Below, in pieces: positions 45,882 to 55,778 of a DNA stretch of 64,000 nt. The DNA comes from Lolium rigidum (taxonomy: Eukaryota > Streptophyta > Magnoliopsida > Poales > Poaceae), in the NCBI RefSeq assembly GCF_022539505.1, contig NC_061514.1, forward strand, positions 222,603,837 to 222,667,836, written 5' to 3'. The first letter of the stretch is position 1; each line of letters opens with the position of its first letter. Position numbers and translations under genes: made by a program. A model generated the notes under the pieces. The model was not told the origin of the DNA. It saw nothing but the letters and a program-made list of their open reading frames with translations, and searched no databases.

Positions 45882-46614
45882 GGATTGAAAGAAACTGCTC
45901 CCTCTACAGATAAGTGTATTTTCAGATTTGGTATTGTGTCAAATAATTTAAGATTTCACCAAATTTATAGAAAATAGAGCATAAACATATATGGCACCAC
46001 ATTTTGAAATGGATACGTGATACTAAATTAGTTTAATAAATGTCACTATGTTTTGCAATAAAAACGTTTATTTATTTTGAGAAATTAGGATTGAAAATAG
46101 AAATACACTTATTGTATTTATAACGGGTGGACTGTGGAGCAATTGTACTCTTTCATTATTTTTAATTGTGCGTGTTTGTTCGTTCATTGTTGAGAGTTCC
46201 CACAAATCACGGCCCTTGTTAAGACTTTAGAAGAACAAATGCTAAGCAACTGGATGTAAATTTTGGGATAAGCTACATCAGTTTGCAATTTCACTTGAAG
46301 TTCGCAACCCAGTATTAAACTACAGCAATAAAGCTTGAGGAAAGAAAGGTTTTTCGTAGCAACGCACGGGCATTTTGCTAGTATATATATTTTTTACCTC
46401 GACGAATCAGATGGACATCAGCAGGAGGAGGAGGAGCAACTTCCTCATGGTCAGCTGCACAATCCATTGCTGCAGCATCATCAGCTTCCTCTTGCTTAAC
46501 GTGAACCCTATCTGGAGCACCATCCTCACCTTCGGAGGATGAGCTGATGTCGATGGTCTCAACGGCCTTCTTGGATGGGACCAAAATGGCAACTTCATAG
46601 TCATAGGGGTCCAT
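42776..46614 (-). CDS. B3-domain protein gene, three coding exons, Helitron in intron 1
   Basis: Coding exons are 46614-46398 (72 codons plus one base), 43318-43140 and 43042-42776. Donor and acceptor signals are canonical and the phases agree: 217, 179 and 267 bases give 220 codons plus a stop with no internal stop. Exon 1 encodes an acidic leader with MDPYDYEVAI, SSSSEGEDGAP and a VKQEE motif that resembles a SUMO site. Exons 2-3 encode a complete B3 DNA-binding fold of about 110 residues (RIPFYVCTIKSANTVEGSSRM, YFNRKFTKQYISKNMHLPDN, NWRAVVQKSEMKENDIFVFW). B3 proteins bind DNA in the plant nucleus. An upstream noncoding exon is likely (donor near 46900, acceptor near 46624). A Helitron occupies most of intron 1. 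The subgroup cannot be named. It may be a host gene or CACTA cargo. Confidence 0.75.
43850..44700 (+). other. captured gene-like debris in the Helitron
   Basis: GC-rich compared with its surroundings. A TATATAAAA motif near 43993 is followed about 80 bases later by an ATG (44071). Coding-like phrases continue in shifting frames (for example LLFHVVPVRVLVAWL and MLKTLEVDMPVLHGQLVTDF around 44398-44515), with several stops. No domain was recognised. Probably a captured, decayed gene fragment. Confidence 0.35.
45604..45627. repeat. perfect 24-bp palindrome
   Basis: GGAGATAAGATT followed directly by its reverse complement. It lies immediately left of the CACTA-like terminus inside the Helitron. 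Confidence 0.9.
45637..45786 (-). mobile_element. CACTA right-end fragment inside the Helitron
   Basis: Ends TTCTCCCGTAGTG at 45786 (CACTACGGGAGAA on minus). Subterminal CTTTGCCG/CGGCAAAG repeats occur in both orientations, including a 12-bp inverted pair CTTTGCCGTGCG at 45651-45662 and 45675-45686. The terminus differs from that at 11179, so it is a different CACTA family. No left end was found. Confidence 0.7.
45842..45881 (+). repeat. (ATT)n microsatellite
   Basis: About 13 uninterrupted ATT units. The leucine-rich reading frame across it is an artefact. Confidence 0.95.
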
Positions 46615-46623
46615 GGTGTCGAC

Positions 46624-47370
46624 CTAATAACAAGCAGTGAACAATTTGAGAACTATGAAACTATTAATTACACATTAATTAAAACTAAGTTGAGATGTTT
46701 AGGTTCAGATTGACATTCGCACTAGAAGCACTAGCACATGTTTTGAATCAATCTAAACCAGGAAAATCTACTCTAGCACTAGCATCTACTTTGAATCGAT
46801 CAAACCCTAGGAAAATCACCGCTCGGACAAAAAAAACCCCAAAATCCCCCGAGATTAAGTACAGCAAACCCTAGAAAATCCCCCGCTCATCCCCCAAACC
46901 TGAGCTTCGGCAGACGGAGGCAGTGGAGCTTCGGCCGACGGAGGCGATGCTGCTTGACGGGGGCGGAGGCGGTGGCCGACGGAGGCAGAGCTGCTGGGTT
47001 GGGAGAGGAAGAGGCGGCAGTGGCGGCTGCGTTGGGAGAGAGTGAGACAGGGGAGAAAGTTGCTTTTGGTATAGGACATTTTGGGGTGGGTGGGGCAAAA
47101 TGGCACCCACTGACGTGTGGGGCCATCTAGCAGTAGATACTAGGCCATTTCCGGTAATTTTATGTGGATTAGGGGCCAGCAGGTAAAATGGAACCCTCAT
47201 TCTCTGTTTTTACTAATTTTAATAAATCAGAAATTCTGCCTCCTCCGCCTCTCCGCTTCTTGACGGTTCCACTCCTCCTCCCACTCATTTCTCTCCGCTT
47301 CTTGCCGGTTCCGCTCCTCCTCCCACTAGACGAAAAACCCTCTTCTCTCCGCTTCTGCCTCCTCCGCGCC
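46624..47370. promoter_or_regulatory. putative bidirectional promoter and leaders between B3 and exonuclease genes
   Basis: The start codons at 46614 (minus) and 47371 (plus) are 756 bp apart. On minus, a GC-rich leader with a donor near 46900 and an acceptor near 46624 suggests a 5' intron of the B3 gene. On plus, a CT-rich leader (47240-47370) resembles a plant 5' untranslated region. The core promoters should lie near 47100-47230. No clear TATA box was seen. Confidence 0.4.
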
Positions 47371-48937
47371 ATGGACGTTTCTTCTTCCTCTTCCTCTGTT
47401 CCGCAACCTCTTCTGCCTCCTCCGCCGTCAGCCATGCAGCCCCTTACTCTGATCAGGACCTTCACCGTCCATGGCGGCAAGGAGATCGATGTTGTCTACA
47501 CATACGAGGAGAAGACGATGAGCAAGTACCTGAAGATGTACGCGTAGTGGTATGCGGAAGAAAAGGAGAACAAATTTGTAGGATTGGATCTCGAGTACAC
47601 TCCGGAGGACCCCAACCACGAAGTAGACAACTTCCTCGCTGTCGTTCAACTGTCCATGAGGAACCACGTCCTCGTCTGCCACTATTCCTGGTTTGTAGAC
47701 CTTAATCTTGCTCTGATTTAGTTAATCTTGCTCAGATTTTAGTTAATCGCTAGTGCATGATGAACCAAGTCACCCTCGAGTGCTCTGTTTTAGTTAATCT
47801 GGATCTGTTTTAGTTTATCTCGAGTGCTCAGTTTTCTCTGTTTGAGAGAAAATTGCAACTCACATGCACCATAATTAGCAAGGCAGTTTCAAGAATATGG
47901 GATTGTGCATTTTATTGAAAGAAATTGTGGAGAGGGGATTATCCATAATTCTTGTGTTAATGAACCGTGTATTTAGCTATATGATGTTGAATTGTGAATT
48001 TAGTTTTAGACCGAGTCATATTTCTGTGTTTTCTAACTGGGAATTCGTGCAACAGCAAGTTAAAAATTGGTTCATTTGGGCTAGGTGCAACAAATTAAAC
48101 TACAAACCGTGCTAGCTGAAAAACTAGTTTTGTTTCTGTGCTTTCAGGACCAACGTGGAATGTCCGGCGCTGCGCTCATTCCTTCAAAAACAAGGAATTG
48201 TGTTCTGCACCGTTGACAAGAGAGCAGATTTTCAAAAGTTATATTTCGAGAAGATTATAATTCCTAGGTAGAACTGGACCTATATCCAGGAATTTGTCCA
48301 CATCAAAGGTCTCAACAACAGAGGATATTTAATGAGGGATGGAATGGCTAGTCTTGCAACTAGCATCATCGACGAGTCGTACATCCAGATGAAGAACAAA
48401 TTCCCTCCAGAGAGGCACGATTACTGGGAAGAGCGGCTGTTGTCTGATTTAAACCTGGAGTATGCAGCTAAAGATGCTTACGTGAGCTACCAGCTCTACG
48501 TTAAGATATGGTTCTTCCTGCGTTACCTTGTGTTTTGCCCCGGTTGCAAGAAGGAAGACACGATGAGGGGACATCTGTGTGACAAATGCAATGCAGCAGA
48601 GATCGAAGCTGAACGTGCACAGAAAAATGCTGCAGCTGAAATAGCAAGGTTAAAGGCTGAACTTGCAAGTGTGCAGGCTGAACTAGCAAGCTTGAAGGCA
48701 CCAGCTTCCAGCGACAACACCCAGCAGGCAAGTCCCCCTCATGGCAAGCGGAGGAAGATGAATGATGAGCAGTGGCTGGAGATTAGTGATGCACCGAAGA
48801 GTAGTAATTATTGGCAGAACCTGAAGTCGTGGACTAGTGATGAGCAGAAGAGTGATGATCTGTGGACGACGGAGATGAGTGATCAGCAGAGCCCGAAGAG
48901 TGATGATCCGTGGCTGGCGAAGCCAGGAAATTACTGA
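47371..48937 (+). pseudogene. DEDDy 3'-5' exonuclease-like gene, two in-frame stops
   Basis: Exon 1 is 47371-47690, the intron ends in CTTTCAG at 48147, and exon 2 is 48148-48937. The fold is WRN-like (DNA_pol_A_exo1 family): Exo I in VGLDLEYT (Asp and Glu of the metal site), a middle segment TVDKRADFQKL, and Exo III YAAKDAYVSYQLY (Tyr and catalytic Asp). The C-terminal extension has a four-Cys zinc ribbon (CPGCKK...CDKC), a coiled coil (AEIARLKAELASVQAELASL), a basic HGKRRK patch and a Ser/Asp-rich tail. Amber codons at 47545-47547 and 48269-48271 would truncate it before each half of the fold. An intact ancestor would trim nucleic acid 3' ends. It lies head-to-head with the B3 gene. Confidence 0.7.
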
Positions 48938-49008
48938 CGACTTCTCCAAGATCCATGCCTAGTTAATTATTTGTATTTGCTTGTCAAGAAACTTTGCTTC
49001 TATCGTCT

Positions 49009-49160
49009 GTTTGTTTTATGAAGCATCTATTGCTTCTGGTTTGTAATAAGTACTTTTTAGTTTGAAACCAGAACCTCCTTATTGTAATAAGTACCTAGTC
49101 ATTTGTTTTATGAAGCATCTATTTCTTCTGGTTTGTAAAAAGTACTTTTTAATTAGTTGA
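49009..49160 (+). repeat. 85-bp direct duplication downstream of the exonuclease gene
   Basis: TTGTTTTATGAAGCATCTAT and TTCTGGTTTGTAA occur twice about 85 bases apart (near 49012 and 49097), in AT-rich 3' untranslated-like sequence with no gene. Confidence 0.75.
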
Positions 49161-49164
49161 AACC

Positions 49165-49717
49165 CCGGAACCTCCTTCCGGTATGGGGTGCTTCCCGGAA
49201 ATGCGCGAGACGACACTTCGGAAAGGTTACGGCGAGGTATAGGGGGGAACTCCCGCCTGGCGTCACCTATGGGAATAATCTTGACGTTGCATGTGCCAAA
49301 AACTTTCGAATACATGTTCCTATGGTATAAACAAACTCAAATGAAGCAAAAAGTAGAATGGTCCACCCCCGTTGGGATCGAGTCAACGGGCTAGACCGCG
49401 CGGGGACAACAGATTCACGTTTGGCGTGATCCCGCTACTCCGAGTGTCGAAATCACCCCAAACTTGTTTGTGCACCTATATATGCTAAGCATAAAAATGT
49501 TGTGGTATTGCAAGGTCCAGCATTTGACACCCCGGGGTATGGGGTGCTTCCCGGAAATGCGCAGACGACACTTCGGAAGGTTCTGGCGAGGTATAGGGGA
49601 GAACTCCCGCGTGGCGTCACCATGTCGGAATCTTGACGTTGCATGTGGCAAAAACTTTCCACTACACATTCCTATGGTATAAACAAACTCAAATGAAGCA
49701 AAAAGTAGAATGGTCCA
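49165..49717 (+). repeat. two copies of a 357-bp direct repeat (satellite-like)
   Basis: GTATGGGGTGCTTCCCGGAA is at 49181 and again at 49538. The following roughly 180 bases match well, and the second copy is cut at 49717 by element C. Short frames crossing it are not credible genes. Only about 1.5 units are present, so it could be a tandem satellite or a simple segmental duplication. Confidence 0.75.
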
Positions 49718-51319
49718 TGATACGTCTCAAACGTATCTATAATCTCTTATGTTCCATGCTAGTTTTATGACAATACTCACATGTTTTATATACACTTTAT
49801 ATCATTTTGATGCATTTTCCGGCACTAACCTATTAACAAGATGCCGAAGCGCCAGTTCCAGTTTTCTGCTGTTTTTGGTTTCGGAAATCCTACACAGGAA
49901 ATATTCTCGGAATTGGACGAAACAAAAGCCCACGGTCTTATTTTCCACGGAGCCTTCCAGAACACCGAAAAGGAGACAGAGAGGGGCGACGAGGCGGCAA
50001 CACCATAGGGGGGCGCGGCCCCACCCCTGGCCGCACCTCCTTATGGGGTGGGCCCCTCGAGCGTGCCCCGACTCTGCCCCTTCGCCCATATAATCTCTCC
50101 GTCGCGAAAACCCTAGTACCGAGAGCCACGATACGAGAAAAGTTACTGAGACGCCTCCGCCGTCAATCCCATCTCGGGGGATTCTGGAGATCGCCTCCGG
50201 CACCCTGCCGGAGAGGGGAATCATCACCGGAGGGCTCTACATCACCATGCCCGCCTCCGTACTGATGCGTGAGTAGTTCATCCTTGGACTATGGGTCCAT
50301 AGCAGTAGCTAGATGGTTGTCTTCTCCTCTTGTGCTATCATGTTTAGATCTTGTGAGCTGCCTATCATGATCAAGATCATCTATTTGTAATGCTACTTGT
50401 TGTGTTTGTTGGGATCCGATGAATATGGAATACTATGTCAAGTTGATTATTGATCTATCATATATATGTGTTGTTTATGTTCTTGCATGCTCTCCGTTGC
50501 TAGTAGAGGCTCTGGCCAAGTTGATACTTGTGACTCCAAAAGGGAGTATTTATGCTCGATAGTGGGTTCATGCCTCCATTGAATGCGGGGAGTGACAAGA
50601 ACCCCTAAGGTTGTGGATGTGCTGTTGCCACTAGGGATAAAACATCAATGCTTTGTCTAAGGATATTTGTATTGTTTACATTACGCACAGTACTTAATGC
50701 AATTGTCTGTTGATTGCAACTTATTACTGGAAGGGGTGCGGATGCTAACCCGAAGGTGGACTTTTTAGGCATAGATGCATACTGGATAGTGGTCTATGTT
50801 CTTTGTCGTAATGCGCTAAGTAAATCTCATAGTAGTCATCATGATATGTATGTGCATTGTTATGCCCTCTCTATTTGTCAATTGCCCAACTGTAATTTGT
50901 TCACCCAACATGCTATTTATCTTATTGGAGAGATACCACTAGTAAACTGTGGACCCCGATCCATTCTTTTACATCTGAAATACAATCTACTACAATCACT
51001 GTTCTCTGTTGTTCTTTGCAAACAAACATCATTCTCCACACCATACGTTTAATCCTTTGTTTACAGCAAGCCGGTGAGATTGACAACCTCACTGTTAAGT
51101 TGGGGCAAAGTATTTTGATTGTGTTGTGTAGATTCCACGTTGGCGCCAGAATCCCTGGTGTTGCGCCGCACTACACTCCTTCACCAACAACCTTCACGTG
51201 GCCTTCATCTCCTACTGGTTCGATAACCTTGGTTTCTTACGAGGGAAAACTTGCTGCTCGTACGCATCACACCTTCCTCTTGGGGTTCCCAACGGACGTG
51301 TGCTTTACCGTCACAAGCA
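49718..51319 (+). repeat. 5' LTR of element C
   Basis: About 1602 bp, starting TGATACGTCTCAAACGTATC. A TATATAAT-like box lies near 50088. The 3' end is set at AAGCA just before the spacer and primer site; it could be a few bases off. Confidence 0.85.
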
Positions 51320-51329
51320 ACTCTTTTTC

Positions 51330-51347
51330 TGGCGCCGTTGCCGGGGA
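51330..51347 (+). other. primer binding site of element C, tRNA-Asp type
   Basis: TGGCGCCGTTGCCGGGGA, starting 11 bases after the LTR end. Confidence 0.85.
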
Positions 51348-51530
51348 GATCAAGACACACTGCAAGGGGAGTCTCTCACATCCAATCTCTTTATTTTGTT
51401 TATTGTCTTGCTTTACTTTATTTATTTTCTGTCTTGTTTGCTTTCTTTATATCAAAAACACACAAAAATTATTTACTTGTTTTACTTTGTTTAATTCGGT
51501 TTTGCTTAGTTTATTCTTATTATTGCTAAA

Positions 51531-52220
51531 ATGAGTAATCCTGAAGTTGAAGTTCGTTCGTTTAAGCAACAAGGGGGAGAGAGTTTTAAAGATGTTTGGT
51601 ATAGAATTAGTGATGCTCATCATAGGTGTACTAAGAAACACTCCACTATTATCCTCCTTAGGAACTTTTATGTTGGTGTCTCTGGCTGGAATAGGTATGT
51701 TCTTGATACTCTTGCGGGAGGTAATTTCCTAGGCACTCCGGCTTTAGAAGCTAGTTGCATTATTGAGAGTCTAGTTGGAGTACCACCTGTTAATGAAGCT
51801 AAAATTAAAATCTCTCCTGAGGATGTCATGAAAAAGTTGGAGGCCATAGAGAAAAATTTTCCAAGTGTTGAGACTAAATTGGGAATATTACTTGATAACA
51901 CTGATAAACTTGATAAATATCTAGGAGGAATTAATGAAATAATTGTTGTCTTAGAAACTTGTGCTATCCATGATAATCAAACCCATAGGATTGGTGAATT
52001 TGAAGAAGCTATGGGAACTTTGGGTTCAACTTTTTCTTCTCTTAAGTTTAAGGAGAAAGCTTATGTGGGTAAGGAGCAAAAGTTCATGTATGTCTCTAAG
52101 GTTCCTAAGCCAACGAATTATTATAAGCCTAAAATTAATAAAGCCCTTAGTACCACTATGGGAAATTTAGATAATGGAGCATCTAAGATACCTATTGTGA
52201 CAAGTTGTGTTTTTAAGTAA
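51531..52220 (+). CDS. truncated gag-like ORF of element C
   Basis: 229 codons from the ATG at 51531. The N-terminal part (SFKQQGGESFKDVWYRISDA, LLRNFYVGVSGWNRYVLDTL, GGNFLGTPALEA) resembles the capsid-like region of Athila-type gag. A helical middle (EDVMKKLEAIEKNFPSVETKL) and a short basic tail follow. No zinc knuckle or protease is present. The stop at 52218 leads into the shared noncoding spacer with a GCGCTTATGGGAGACAACCC block. Probably a reduced gag of a non-autonomous element; I cannot confirm that it still assembles particles. Confidence 0.7.
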   Translation: MSNPEVEVRSFKQQGGESFKDVWYRISDAHHRCTKKHSTIILLRNFYVGVSGWNRYVLDTLAGGNFLGTPALEASCIIESLVGVPPVNEAKIKISPEDVMKKLEAIEKNFPSVETKLGILLDNTDKLDKYLGGINEIIVVLETCAIHDNQTHRIGEFEEAMGTLGSTFSSLKFKEKAYVGKEQKFMYVSKVPKPTNYYKPKINKALSTTMGNLDNGASKIPIVTSCVFK

Positions 52221-54876
52221 AATCATGATGTTGATGCTTCTTCTCTTGATGTTACTTGATTTACACTTTCTGCGCCTAGCTGAAAGGCGTTAAAGAAAAG
52301 CGCTTATGGGAGACAACCCATTATTTTATTTCTGTAATTTTCGTTTTATATTTGAGTCAAGGTGCTTGTTACTACTGTAGCAATACCTTTGTATCTTTAC
52401 TTTATTGCATTGTTGTGCCAAGTAAAGTCTTTGATAGTAAGGTTGATACTAGATTTGGATTTCTGCGCAGAAACAGATTTCTAGCTGTCACGAATTTGAG
52501 TAGATCTCTCTGTAGGAAACTCTAAAAAATCTGCGAAAATTCATGAGTAATCCTCAGATATGTACGCAACTTTCATTCAATTTGAGCTTCTTCATCTGAG
52601 CATGTTAAGTGCCTCTAAAAAAATTGTCTTTACGGACTATTCTGTTTTGACAGATTCTGCCTTTTATTTCACATTGCCTCCTTTACTGTGTCTGAGTGGA
52701 TTTCTTTGCTCCATTAACTTTCAGTAGCCTTGGGTAATGTCCAGAAGTGTTGGGAATGATTGTGTCCTCTCTGAACATGTGAGTTTTTGATTATGCACTA
52801 ACCCTCTAATGAGATTGTTTTGAGTTTGGTGTGGAGGAAGTTTTCAAGGATAAAGAGAGGAGGATGATATAATATGATCAAGAAGAGTGAAAAATCTAAG
52901 TTTGGGGATGCCCCCGTGGTTCATCCCTGAATATTTCAAGAAGACTCAAGCATCTAAGCTTGGGGATGCCCAAGGCATCCCCTTCTTCATCGACAACTTA
53001 TCAGGTCACCTCTAGTGAAACTATATTTTTATTCCGTCACATCTTATGTGCTTTACTTGGAGCGTCTGTATGTTTTTATTTTTGTTTATGTTTGAATAAA
53101 TTCGGATCCTAGCATTCCTTGTATGGGAGAAAGACACGCTCCGCTTTTTCATATTGAACACTGGTGTTCTTAGTTTTACTTTTAAAGCCGCTTCGTTTAT
53201 TGCTATTTGGTTGGAAACAAAAAATGCTTCATGTGGTAATTGGTATATTGTCTTGAATAATTTGATACTTGGCAATTGTTTTGAGCTCTGAAATAGATCA
53301 TGTTTAAGCTCTTGCATCATGTAGTTTAAACCTATTAGTGGAGAACTACCGTAGAGCTTGTTGAAATTTGGTTTGCATGATTGGTCTCTCTATAGTCTAG
53401 ATATTTTCTGGTAAAAGTGTTTGAACAACAAGGAAGACAGTGTAGAGTCTTATAATGCTTGCAATATGTTCTTATGTAAGTTTCTGTCGTATCGGTTCAT
53501 ACTTGTGTTTGCTTCAAACAACCTTGCTAGCCAAAGCCTTGTACCGAGAGGGAATGCTTCTCGTGCATCCAAAACCTTGAGCCAAAACTTATGCCATTTG
53601 TGTCCACCATAACTACCTACTATGTGGTATTTTTCTGCCATTCCAAGTAAATTGCTTGCGTGCTACCTTTAAAATTTTCATTCCTTGTCTTTGCAATACA
53701 TAGCTCATGGGAAAGTAGCCTAAAAACTATTGTGGTAAAGAATATGTCGCTTATGTATCTTATTTCTTATAAGTTGCTTGTTGAGCGGTAACCATGTTTC
53801 TGGGACGCCATCAACTGTTACACCTTTGTTGAATATCATGTGAGTTGCTATGCATGTTCGTCTTGTCTGAAGTAAGGGAGATTTGCCATGAGTTGAATGG
53901 TTTGAGTATGCATATTGTTAGAGAAGAACATTGGGCCGCCAACCAAAGCCATATATCATGGTGGAAGTTTCAGCTTGGACATTAATCCTCAAATCTCTTA
54001 TGAGAATATTATCTATTGTTGAATGCTTAAAGCATAAAAGAGGAGTCCATTATCTATTTTCTATGTTGTCCCGGTATGGATGTCCTCAAGTTGAGATCTA
54101 TCAAAATCGAGAAATCAAATGTGATTTATCTCCTTGGACCCTTGTACAGGTGGCATAGAGGTACCCCTTTGTGACACTTGGTTGAAACATATGTAATGCA
54201 ATGATAATCCATGGAAATCCGAGCTAATTAGGACAAGGTGCGAGCACTATTGGTATTCGATGCATGAGGCTTGCAACTTATAGGATGTTTTATGCATAAC
54301 ACATATGAATTATTACTACCGTTGACAAAATTGGTTTCCATGTTTTCAAAATAAAAAATCTCTAGCACATGAGTAATCCCTGCTTCCCTCTGCGAAGGGC
54401 CTTTCTTTTACTTTATGTTGATTCAGTTCACCTACTTATTTCTATCTTAGAAGCAAACACTTGTGTCAACTGTGTGCATTGATTCTTACATACTTGCTTA
54501 TTTGCACTCATCATATTACTTTGTGTTGACAATTATCCACGAGATATACATGTTGAAAGTTGAAAGCAACTGCTGAAACTTATATCTTCCTTTGTGTTGC
54601 TTCAAAACCTTCTATTAAGGATCTATTGCTTTATGAGTTAACTCTTATGCAAGACTTATTGATGCTTGTCTTGAAAGTACTATTCATGAAAAGTCTTTTT
54701 GCTATATGATTCAGTTGTTTATCATTATCTTTACCATTGCTTTGAATCACTTCATTCATCTCATATGCTTTACAATAGTATTGATCAAGATTATGATAGT
54801 ATCATGTCACTTCAGAAATTATCCTTGTTATTGTTTACCTTCTCGAGGGTGAGTAGGAACTAAGCTTGGGGATGCT
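52221..54876 (+). other. noncoding spacer of element C
   Basis: Collinear with the spacers of A, B2, D and E. PPT-like motifs AAG(C/T)TTGGGGATGC lie at about 52900, 52958 and, next to the 3' LTR, 54862-54875. No gene recognised. Confidence 0.7.
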
Positions 54877-55778
54877 TGATACGTCTCAAACGTATCTATA
54901 ATCTCTTATGTTCCATGCTAGTTTTATGACAATACTCACATGTTTTATATACACTTTATATCATTTTGATTCATTTTCCGGCACTAACCTATTAACAAGA
55001 TGCCGAAGCGCCAGTTCCAGTTTTCTGCTGTTTTTGGTTTCAGAAATCCTACACAGGAAATATTCTCGGAATTGGACGAAACAAAAGCCCACGGTCTTAT
55101 TTTCCACGGAGCCTTCCAGAACACCGAAGAGGAGACGGAGAGGGGCGACGAGGCGGCAACAACATAGGGGGCGCAGCCCCACCCCTGGCCGCGCCGCCTT
55201 ATGGGGTGGGCCCCTCGAGCGTCCCTCGAATCTGCCCCTTCGCCTATATAATCTCTCCGTCGCGAAAACCCTAGTACCGAGAGCCACAATATGAGAAAAG
55301 TTACTGAGACACCGCCGCCGTCAATCCCATCTCGGGGGATTCTGGAGATCGCCTCCGGCACCCTGCCGGAGAGGAGAATCATCACCGGAGGGCTCTACAT
55401 CATCATGCCCGCCTCCGGATTGATGCGTGAGTAGTTCATCCTTGGACTATGGGTCCATAGCAGTAGCTAGATGGTTGTCTTCTCCTCTTGTGCTATCATA
55501 TTTAGATCTTGTGAGCTGCCTATCATGATCAAGATCGTCTATCTGTAATGCTACATGTTGTGTTTGTTGGGATCCGATGAATATGGAATACTATGTCAAG
55601 TTGATTATTGATCTATCATATATGTGTTGTTTATGATCTTGCATGCTCTCCGTTGCTAGTAGAGGCTCTGGCCAAGTTGATACTTGTGACTCCAAGAGGG
55701 AGTATTTATGCTCGATAGTGGGTTCATGCCTCCATTGAATCTGGGGGAGTGACAGCAACCCCTAAGGTTGTGGATGTG
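54877..55778 (+). repeat. 3' LTR of element C, first part
   Basis: Matches 49718-50620. Broken by element D after ...GGTTGTGGATGTG. Confidence 0.9.

Larger units (their letters stand above)
43493..46381 (+). mobile_element. Helitron, 2.9 kb, non-autonomous
   Basis: The 5' end TCTTTACTATTAAA at 43493 is preceded by A. The 3' end GCAACGCACGGGCATTTTGC is followed by TAG (CTAG at 46378-46381) and then host T, the A/T insertion signature of Helitrons. A weak terminal hairpin can form between TTCG (46354-46357) and CGGG (46367-46370) using G-T wobble pairs. No Rep/helicase ORF is present. The interior includes unrelated pieces: a promoter-like block, coding-like debris and a CACTA end. Confidence 0.75.

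Noticed and set aside
45289..45888. 199-codon frame ending in poly-leucine
   Set aside because: It runs through a CACTA end and the (ATT)n microsatellite, which generates the leucines; not a gene.
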